The notes beneath the pieces were generated by a model. It saw nothing but the letters and a program-made list of their open reading frames with translations. It did not search any database and was not told the origin of the DNA. Below are positions 1-4,667 of a stretch of DNA of 5,482 nucleotides, piece after piece. The stretch covers positions 1-5,482 of the forward strand of contig PLCG01000022.1 of assembly GCA_003135575.1 (NCBI GenBank), in the 5' to 3' direction. The DNA is from Nitrososphaerota archaeon (GTDB lineage: Archaea > Thermoproteota > Nitrososphaeria > Nitrososphaerales > Gagatemarchaeaceae). Position 1 is the stretch's first letter; every line of letters starts with the position of its first letter. Both the position numbers and the translations under genes were made by a program.

Positions 1-1
1 G

Positions 2-226
2 GAGGCAGAGGGCGAGATGGGAGAGATATCAGGCCTGCTGAGCAGCATCCTCGTGGATGCGGGCACGGTGGGCGGGTACTCGCTGAACTTCGAGGCTGCC
101 AACGAGGACGCAGAGAAGGTACTTGCAGAGGCTGCAGCAGTCGCCGAAAGCAGGATGAAGGAGAAGTTCCCAGAGATTCCCTCTGGGCTCCCCTCGATGG
201 AAAGCTCGACGGAAAGCACATCGTAA
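2..226 (+). CDS. ESCRT-III (Snf7/CdvB-family) protein, C-terminal end only (5'-truncated)
   Basis: The reading frame is open from the window edge (base 2) to TAA at 224-226, giving 74 residues. The ATG at 17 is probably internal, because the frame continues upstream and the fragment lacks the ESCRT-III core helices. The visible part looks like the tail of an archaeal Snf7/CdvB protein. It has a helix with EISGLLSSILVDAG, then NFEAANEDAEKVLAEAA and an AExxxKEK helix, ending in a proline motif FPEIPSGLP (bases 167-193) and a Ser/Thr-rich end. The same order (I-x3-L, G about 12 residues on, then N-x-[ED], an A/E-rich helix and K[ED]) recurs in the complete CdvB downstream at about residues 134-191, which supports paralogy. 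The proline motif resembles the MIM2 motif by which ESCRT-III proteins bind Vps4 MIT domains, and a Vps4 homologue is encoded downstream. The family assignment rests on the tail alone, so it is probable rather than certain. Confidence 0.65.
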   Translation, partial: EAEGEMGEISGLLSSILVDAGTVGGYSLNFEAANEDAEKVLAEAAAVAESRMKEKFPEIPSGLPSMESSTESTS

Positions 227-249
227 AGGACCCACGCAATGGAAAACGA

Positions 250-300
250 GAGGGGTGCCAGCCCATGCAAGTGGGAGCATCCCCTCATCTCCTCTTTTTT
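250..300 (+). terminator. Hairpin plus T-tract terminator after the first ESCRT-III gene
   Basis: Bases 250-258 (GAGGGGTGC) pair with 277-286 (GCATCCCCTC, one bulged T). Inside this, 262-265 (CCCA) pair with 272-275 (TGGG) around a 6-base loop. Eight pyrimidine-rich bases later comes a run of six T (295-300). It starts 24 bp past the TAA of the upstream gene. Archaeal termination depends mainly on the T-tract, but the stem is strong enough to be selected. It implies that the upstream ESCRT-III gene and cdvB are separate transcription units. Confidence 0.7.
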
Positions 301-345
301 AGAATCCTAACGCTAGAAACCCTAGACCTGGACCGAACACATTGA

Positions 346-417
346 CAACAAAAAGAGACTACAACGCATCCGCGACGAAGATTCGTCGCTTCTTCAGTCA
401 TTTGTTTCCTTTTGTTG
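346..417. repeat. Outer inverted repeat enclosing the palindrome
   Basis: CAACAAAA at 346-353 is the exact reverse complement of TTTTGTTG at 410-417. The arms are centred near 381.5, about one base from the centre of the inner palindrome (372-389). A short middle pairing (GACT 357-360 with AGTC 396-399) fits between them. The shared centre suggests a single extended stem-loop or cruciform rather than unrelated repeats, though 8-bp A/T-rich arms can arise by chance. Confidence 0.45.
372..389. repeat. Near-perfect 18-bp palindrome in the cdvB upstream region
   Basis: Bases 372-379 (GCGACGAA) are the exact reverse complement of 382-389 (TTCGTCGC), with only GA between them. In RNA this would be a 7-bp stem with a 4-base loop (AGAT). 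In DNA it is a candidate operator for a dimeric regulator. No function can be assigned from sequence alone. Confidence 0.6.
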
Positions 418-427
418 ACCAAAGGAA
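406..427. repeat. Short inverted repeat overlapping the outer arm
   Basis: TTCCTTT at 406-412 is the exact reverse complement of AAAGGAA at 421-427, with an 8-base spacer. The left arm shares bases with the right arm of the larger repeat (410-417), so the two structures could not form together in one RNA. Confidence 0.4.
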
Positions 428-515
428 TGATTACTTCGCATCTTCCTCATGTGCGTGGGACGAGTTAATGGCCCTCCTAGCACGATCATTGGCGCTCATA
501 GTGGCGGTGCGCAAT

Positions 516-522
516 AGGTGAT
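516..522 (+). promoter_or_regulatory. Shine-Dalgarno sequence that decides the cdvB start
   Basis: AGGTGAT matches seven contiguous bases complementary to the conserved 3' end of 16S rRNA and lies 7 bases before the ATG at 530. Two earlier in-frame starts, GTG at 518 and ATG at 521, lie inside this site and could not use it, so 530 is favoured. Confidence 0.65.
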
Positions 523-529
523 GGCCTCG

Positions 530-1384
530 ATGGACACCCTGCGGATCTTCAGAAGGGGAAGGGGTGGGGGAGACTACAAGGGAAGGATCGCGGTGGCGCT
601 AAGGGAGATTGAGGGCCAGCGCAAGGAGCTGGACGCGCTAAAGGTCCGCCTGGCAGAGAGGCGGCAGAAACTTTTCGAGATTACCGTGCGCGCGATCCAG
701 GACAAGAACAAGTCGAAGGCCGCGGTCTACGCGACCGAGCACGCTGAGGTCAGAAAGGTGTGTCGCGTCGTCGAAGCCAGCGAGCTCGCGCTCACCCAGG
801 TCTCATTGAGGCTGCAGAGCATCACGGAGATAGGCGACGCGATGCTGCACATGGACACCGCCTTCAGGTCGCTCAAGCAGATAAGCAAGGAGATGCAGGG
901 AGTGATACCCGCTCTAGACGCCGCCTCGACCGACATCAACAGCACGCTCGTCGAGACGATGGCGCAGATGGGCCAGATCTCCCCCAACATCAACATCGAC
1001 ATAAAGACAGAGAACTCCGAGGACCTCGTCGAGCAGGCCAGAAGGTACGCCGAGGAGCAGTCGCAGCGGCTGAAGGACAGCCTCAACATGATGCCCGGCA
1101 AGTTCGAGGAGCACATCCTTCGGACCGCCGATGACCACACGCCGCTGCTCGCGACCGGCGACGAGGTAGAGGAGAACGTCGTGTTGGGCACCATCTACTC
1201 GGCTCCGAAGGACGAGAAGGTAGAGTTCGAGGTGATGAGGTACGCGGCGACCCACGACGGGAGCCTCGACGTCTCGAGAACGGCGCAGCACCTCGGCATC
1301 TCCCAGGACCTTGTCGAGCAGTCGATGATTCACCTGGTCGCGCAGGGTAAGGTCAAGCCCGCGCCGGCGAGGAGTAGCGAGTAA
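530..1384 (+). CDS. cdvB: CdvB: ESCRT-III-like cell division protein with C-terminal winged-helix-like domain
   Basis: This is a 284-residue protein read from ATG 530, chosen for the Shine-Dalgarno match just upstream; GTG 518 and ATG 521 would add four or three residues. ESCRT-III proteins polymerise at the division site and drive membrane constriction. After a basic start (IFRRGRGGG) come long charged helices without membrane segments (about residues 15-150), as in the ESCRT-III core, including a Snf7-like segment with TDINSTLVETM near 134-144. A second acidic helix at about 165-190 follows. Residues 231-275 (VEFEVMRYAATHDGSLDVS, then an HLGIS turn and a last helix) look like the broken winged helix that Sulfolobales CdvB uses to bind CdvA. 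At the place where the upstream paralogue has FPEIP, this protein has LNMMP (185-189), so a MIM2 motif is not obvious. The stop is 2 bp before cdvC, so the two are probably co-transcribed and perhaps translationally coupled. Confidence 0.85.
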   Translation: MDTLRIFRRGRGGGDYKGRIAVALREIEGQRKELDALKVRLAERRQKLFEITVRAIQDKNKSKAAVYATEHAEVRKVCRVVEASELALTQVSLRLQSITEIGDAMLHMDTAFRSLKQISKEMQGVIPALDAASTDINSTLVETMAQMGQISPNINIDIKTENSEDLVEQARRYAEEQSQRLKDSLNMMPGKFEEHILRTADDHTPLLATGDEVEENVVLGTIYSAPKDEKVEFEVMRYAATHDGSLDVSRTAQHLGISQDLVEQSMIHLVAQGKVKPAPARSSE

Positions 1385-1386
1385 CG

Positions 1387-2682
1387 ATGAGCGTTGTAGC
1401 AGCACGAGAACTTGAAGAGGACGCCCGGAAGTACGCGGGCGAGGCGATACGCCTCGACTCCCAGGGAGCCCACGGGATGGCGATCCAGAGCTACCAAAAG
1501 GCGATCTCGACGCTGATCAAGCTCGTGAGGCTGTATCCGGATTACAAGCTCAACAGGCACTACATGGACAAGGCCTCCATCTACCAGGAGCGAGTGAAGG
1601 CCATCCAGCAGGCGCACGGGCTCGTCCCTCAGGACACCCCGCGCGAAGGCGCGTCCTTCTCGGTGATGGGGCCTAGCGGGAACGGTAACGGTCACGGTAA
1701 CGGCAGCGCGGGCTCGGACGCAGAAGGAAGCGCCGGCGCAGCGGTCGTCTCAAACGGGAACGGTAACGGCAGTGGCAACAGGGGGCCGCAGATGGTCCCG
1801 CAGCTAAAGGCCTCCTTCAACGAGCTCGTCGTGCGGGAGAAGCCCAACGTAAAGTGGGACGACGTGATCGGGCTCGACGACGCGAAGAGGGCGATCAGGG
1901 AGTCGATAGTCTTCCCCTTCGAGAGGCCTGACCTCTTCCCCCTCGGATGGCCACGGGGCATCCTCCTCTACGGCCCGCCGGGCTGCGGGAAGACGATGCT
2001 CGCGGCCGCGACCGCTGCAGAGATAGAGGGCTACTTCATCTCCATCGACGCGGCCTCGATAATGTCAAAGTGGCTGGGCGAGGCGGAGAAGAACGTCTCG
2101 AAGCTCTTCACCGAGGCCAGGAAGCTCCTCGACAAGGGCAGCCCTGTGATAATATTCATCGACGAGCTCGACTCCATCTTGGGAAGCCGGACGAACGAGG
2201 TGGGAGGGGAGACGAGGGTCAGGAACCAGTTCCTCAAGGAGATGGACGGAATCCAGGACAAGGGCAACAACGTGCACCTCTACACAGTGGGCGCCACTAA
2301 CAAGCCTTGGGCTTTGGACTGGCCCTTCCTGCGCAGGTTCGAGAAGAGGATCTACATCCCGCTACCCAATTTCGAAGGAAGGATGTCCATGTTCAAGAGC
2401 TACACGGTTCCTATCAACGTCGACACCGGTGTCAGCCTCGAGGACCTCTCGAGGATCTCTGATGGTTACTCGGGCTCGGACATCCGCGACATCTGCCAGG
2501 GTGGACAGATGCGCGTCGTCAGGGAGCTCTTCGAGACAGGGAAGGCCCTCGACAAGAGCGTCCAACCCAGGCCCATCGTCATGTCCGACTTCAAGGAGAC
2601 GATGAAGTCGCGAAAGCCGAGCGTCTCCCCCGACATGCTTCGGGCGTACGCCAACTGGGCGGAGCAATACAAGGCACTGTAG
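1387..2682 (+). CDS. cdvC: CdvC: Vps4-type AAA ATPase with MIT domain
   Basis: This 431-residue ATPase remodels or disassembles ESCRT-III polymers during archaeal cell division. Residues 1-78 form a helical MIT domain, the part that binds ESCRT-III tails. A low-complexity linker (about 79-140) with NG repeats (98-106, 122-128) leads to the AAA module. Visible elements are Walker A GPPGCGKT (196-203), pore-loop KWL (228-230), Walker B IIFIDE (255-260), sensor 1 Asn305, arginine fingers in LRRFEKRIYIPLP (R316, R317) and GYSGSDI (360-366). The C-terminal helix after KPSVSP (from about 409) matches the Vps4 ending. From GYSGSDI to that helix is only about 45 residues, much shorter than in yeast Vps4, so the beta domain that binds Vta1 appears to be missing. 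All catalytic residues are present. GGAG at 1370-1373 may serve as a Shine-Dalgarno site, although 13 bases from the ATG is long. No terminator separates it from aspS. Confidence 0.93.
   Translation: MSVVAARELEEDARKYAGEAIRLDSQGAHGMAIQSYQKAISTLIKLVRLYPDYKLNRHYMDKASIYQERVKAIQQAHGLVPQDTPREGASFSVMGPSGNGNGHGNGSAGSDAEGSAGAAVVSNGNGNGSGNRGPQMVPQLKASFNELVVREKPNVKWDDVIGLDDAKRAIRESIVFPFERPDLFPLGWPRGILLYGPPGCGKTMLAAATAAEIEGYFISIDAASIMSKWLGEAEKNVSKLFTEARKLLDKGSPVIIFIDELDSILGSRTNEVGGETRVRNQFLKEMDGIQDKGNNVHLYTVGATNKPWALDWPFLRRFEKRIYIPLPNFEGRMSMFKSYTVPINVDTGVSLEDLSRISDGYSGSDIRDICQGGQMRVVRELFETGKALDKSVQPRPIVMSDFKETMKSRKPSVSPDMLRAYANWAEQYKAL
1678..1773 (+). repeat. AACGGT-type repeats encoding the NG-rich CdvC linker
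   Basis: The 14-mer GGGAACGGTAACGG occurs at 1678-1691 and again at 1756-1769. A third partial copy, CACGGTAACGGCAG, lies at 1693-1706. All copies are in frame and encode (N/H)G dipeptides, giving a flexible tether between the MIT and AAA domains. Near-identical hexamers in tandem suggest growth by slippage, so linker length may vary between strains. Confidence 0.7.
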
Positions 2683-2715
2683 CTTCTTAAGGCGCTCCTG
2701 AAAGGTCAGGTCGGC

Positions 2716-4029
2716 TTGGAAGAGACCCCCGCACCCGGAGAGATCGCGAAGAAGCTCGGCGAGAAGGTCACCATAAGCGGGTGGGTCCACGACGTCAGGC
2801 TCCTAGGGGGGATCAACTTCGTGCTCCTAAGGAACAGCGAAGGGATGGTCCAAGTGACCGTCCCGAAGAAGGCCGTGACCAAGGAGGTCATGGACCAGGT
2901 CTCCGCGCTCCACCCGGAGGACGTGATTCGCTGCACCGGGATCGTGAAGGAGGCAAAGGCAGCGAAGAACGGGTTCGAGATAATACCGGAGCGGATAGAC
3001 ATGCTCAGCGCCTCAGCGACGCCGCTCCCCCTAGACCCGAGGGGGGTCACCGACGCAAACATCGACACGAGGCTGAACTGGAGGACGCTCGACCTGTCGC
3101 GGCCCGAGGTCCAAGCGATCTTCCACATACAGGACGCGCTCGTCGAGGGCATGGAGGCGCACCTGCGCCAGAGCGGTTTTTTGCGCGTCTTCACGCCGAG
3201 CATACTGGGAGGCGTCTCTGAGGGCGGGGCGGAGGTCTTCAAGACCGACTACTACGGGAAACCCGCCTTCCTCCGGCAGGACCCGCAGCTGCACCGGCAG
3301 CTCGCGATCGCGGGAGGGCTGGGCAAGGTCTACGACCTCGGGCCGAGCTGGCGCGCGGAGCTGTCTCACACTCCCCGGCACATGAGCGAGCACAGGACCA
3401 TCGCACCGGAGCTCTCCTTCATCGCGGACGAGAGGGACACGATGCGCGTCGAGGAGGCAATGGTGGTCGCGGGGATAAGACGCGCGAACGAGAGATGCCG
3501 AAAGGACCTTGACGCACTGCAATTAGACCTTGACGAGCCGAAGACGCCGTTCCCCGAGCTCGCGTTCCCCGAGATATACGAGACGCTGAAGAGGCTCGGC
3601 CATGCTCTGCCCCGAGAAAGAGACCTCGACAGGGAGTCTGAGAAGCTCCTGACCGAGTTCGTGAAGAGGGAGCACGGTTCAGACTTCTTCTTCGTCAACC
3701 GGTTCCCTTCCTCGGTGAAGCCGTTCTACGTGATGCACGTAGACTCCGAGCCGGAGTTCGCCCGCTCCGTCGACATGGTCTACAAGGGGCTGGAGCTGTC
3801 CTCCGGCGGGCAGAGGGAGCACCGGCACGACAAGGTCGTCGAGCAGATATCTCAGAAGGGCCTCGACCCCGAGGGCCTGAAGTGGTTCACCGAGCCCTTC
3901 AGGTTCGGCGTGCCTCCGCACGGAGGGTTCTCCCTGGGCATAGAGCGGTTGACAGCGTCACTCCTGGGAATCGAGAACGTGAAGGAAGCGGCGCTCTTCC
4001 CGAGGGACCCGGAGCGGCTACAGCCTTAG
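2716..4029 (+). CDS. aspS: Aspartyl-tRNA synthetase, archaeal type
   Basis: This 437-residue class IIb synthetase attaches aspartate to tRNA-Asp, and possibly to tRNA-Asn. The N-terminal OB-fold anticodon-binding domain (about 15-105) begins with TISGWVHDVR and ends near TPLPLDP. The catalytic domain shows SEGGAEVF (168-175), QDPQL (188-192), motif 2 with WRAE (212-215) followed by SHTPRHMSEHR, and motif 3 GGFSLGIERL (403-412, with Arg411), ending RDPERLQP. The length fits archaeal AspRS, and the bacterial insertion domain is absent. The start is TTG 2716: it is the only usual start codon between the in-frame stop at 2680-2682 and the conserved OB fold. It follows cdvC by 33 bp without a terminator, so it may share the division operon's transcript. 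Discrimination residues are mixed (His25, Lys84; see findings). The last 12 bases overlap the end of the convergent NusA-like gene. Confidence 0.93.
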   Translation: MEETPAPGEIAKKLGEKVTISGWVHDVRLLGGINFVLLRNSEGMVQVTVPKKAVTKEVMDQVSALHPEDVIRCTGIVKEAKAAKNGFEIIPERIDMLSASATPLPLDPRGVTDANIDTRLNWRTLDLSRPEVQAIFHIQDALVEGMEAHLRQSGFLRVFTPSILGGVSEGGAEVFKTDYYGKPAFLRQDPQLHRQLAIAGGLGKVYDLGPSWRAELSHTPRHMSEHRTIAPELSFIADERDTMRVEEAMVVAGIRRANERCRKDLDALQLDLDEPKTPFPELAFPEIYETLKRLGHALPRERDLDRESEKLLTEFVKREHGSDFFFVNRFPSSVKPFYVMHVDSEPEFARSVDMVYKGLELSSGGQREHRHDKVVEQISQKGLDPEGLKWFTEPFRFGVPPHGGFSLGIERLTASLLGIENVKEAALFPRDPERLQP

Positions 4030-4548
4030 GGTGGCTTCTCTCTCGGACTCGACGAGAAGCTCTATCCCCTTTACCTGCTTCACGACCTTCTTGAGGGCCT
4101 CGATCTCTCCGCGGAGCCTCTCCGGCCTCTTGCCTGGGATTATCACCTTTGTGAGCTTGCTCCCGTCGGGGAGCCAGACGGTGTTGACCGTGAGGATGCG
4201 AATCGGGTAGAACAGCTCCTCCAAGAACTGCCTGTCGGAGTTGGACGTTCCGATGACCCAAACCTTCCCCTTTAGCATGTCCTCGACCTTCTGCTTTATC
4301 TCTGGCTTGGACCTGATCAGGCCAGCGTCCGCCTGCTCCATCTCCATCACATAGCTCCCCTCCACCTCGTACGACCTGAGGAGCGCCATCTTGTTCAGCT
4401 CCGGTGTCGACTCGGCCAGCTTCACGAGGACCTTCGAGACGATGATGTCAGAGTTCGAGATCTGCCCGGCGCTGAGCTTCGCCTGGCACTTGGCGCAAAG
4501 AATACCGGTCTTCGCATCGAAGGCGCATATCGGTATCCGGAGTGGCAA
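4018..4548 (-). CDS. NusA-like/KH-domain archaeal protein with N-terminal Cys cluster (putative transcription factor)
   Basis: This is a 176-residue protein read from TTG at 4548 on the minus strand, beginning MPLRIPICAFDAKTGILCAKC. Cys8, Cys18 and Cys21 form a C-x9-C-x2-C pattern that may bind metal. The middle is an alpha/beta segment (GKVWVIGTSNSDRQFLEEL), followed by NTVWLPDGSKLTKVIIPG and a Lys/Arg-rich helix, which resembles the degenerate KH domain of archaeal proteins annotated as NusA-like elongation factors. No classic GxxG loop is seen, so RNA binding is inferred. The frame stays open to an ATG at 4755, but that longer version would contain the TATA box at 4581-4588 and cross the sucC start, so the conserved PICAFDAKTG beginning is preferred. 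The function within transcription is not established for this family as far as I know. Confidence 0.7.
   Translation of the reverse strand: MPLRIPICAFDAKTGILCAKCQAKLSAGQISNSDIIVSKVLVKLAESTPELNKMALLRSYEVEGSYVMEMEQADAGLIRSKPEIKQKVEDMLKGKVWVIGTSNSDRQFLEELFYPIRILTVNTVWLPDGSKLTKVIIPGKRPERLRGEIEALKKVVKQVKGIELLVESEREATLRL
4034..4060. terminator. Possible hairpin at the convergent gene ends
   Basis: GCTTCTC (4034-4040) pairs exactly with GAGAAGC (4054-4060), and TCG (4043-4045) pairs with CGA (4050-4052) inside it. It lies 4 bases past the aspS stop and could help form the 3' end of that transcript. It also lies inside the coding sequence of the opposite gene, and no strong T-tract follows, so the match may be incidental. 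Confidence 0.3.
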
Positions 4549-4580
4549 TCCCTGCTTCAGAAAACTCCCCTCCGCGCTGA

Positions 4581-4588
4581 TATAAAAA
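4581..4588 (-). promoter_or_regulatory. TATA box of the NusA-like gene
   Basis: On the minus strand this reads TTTTTATA, a good archaeal box A. Transcription would be expected to start about 25 bases downstream, near 4558, only about 10 bases before TTG 4548. That supports the short start and a nearly leaderless mRNA. Confidence 0.6.
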
Positions 4589-4627
4589 TGTCTACCCCTG
4601 AAAATACGGAGGCCGACGGCGGGGCCT

Positions 4628-4637
4628 AAGTTTATCC
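4628..4637 (+). promoter_or_regulatory. Probable TATA box of sucC
   Basis: AAGTTTATCC carries a TTTAT core. With the usual spacing the transcript would begin near 4658-4660, about 8-10 bases before TTG 4668. It lies about 45 bp from the oppositely oriented TATA box of the NusA-like gene, so the two promoters share one short divergent region. Confidence 0.45.
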
Positions 4638-4667
4638 GAGATTCCTCCCCTCTCGTCTCGAGGGACC

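Larger units (their letters stand above)
301..529 (+). promoter_or_regulatory. Leader/promoter region upstream of cdvB
   Basis: This stretch has no convincing gene and is richer in A+T than the coding regions around it. It should hold the promoter of the cdvB-cdvC(-aspS) unit, because a terminator precedes it. No clean TATA box is visible. The weak candidates are TTTTTTAGAA at 295-304, which overlaps the terminator T-tract and would give a leader of about 200 bases, and AGTTAATG near 464-471, which would give a leader of about 35 bases. Bases 346-427 contain inverted repeats, listed separately. No tRNA, C/D box RNA or CRISPR repeat was recognised. Confidence 0.35.
4549..4667. promoter_or_regulatory. 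Divergent intergenic region between the NusA-like gene and sucC
   Basis: These 119 bp separate two oppositely transcribed genes that both begin with TTG. Both TATA boxes lie inside, and the +1 sites would be about 100 bp apart. No clear operator palindrome was seen. Confidence 0.6.

Noticed and set aside
301..517. Replication origin or non-coding RNA gene in the AT-rich intergenic stretch
   Set aside because: There is no cdc6/orc1 gene nearby, no repeated origin-box family, no C/D or H/ACA box signature and no tRNA fold. The inverted repeats alone do not support either reading.
518..529. cdvB start at GTG 518 or ATG 521
   Set aside because: Both overlap the seven-base Shine-Dalgarno match at 516-522, which is well spaced only for ATG 530. 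They remain possible if the mRNA is leaderless.
727..1405. Minus-strand open frames opposite cdvB (727-1194 and 914-1405)
   Set aside because: They lie within a well-supported ESCRT-III gene, have no recognisable domains and no start signals, and are coding shadows.
1678..1773. CRISPR-like or mobile-element repeat
   Set aside because: The repeats are short, in frame within cdvC and encode a flexible linker. There are no spacers, terminal repeats or target duplications.
2706..3698. Minus-strand and alternate-frame open frames across aspS
   Set aside because: AspRS motifs are intact in the + frame, and the other frames have biased, low-complexity composition.
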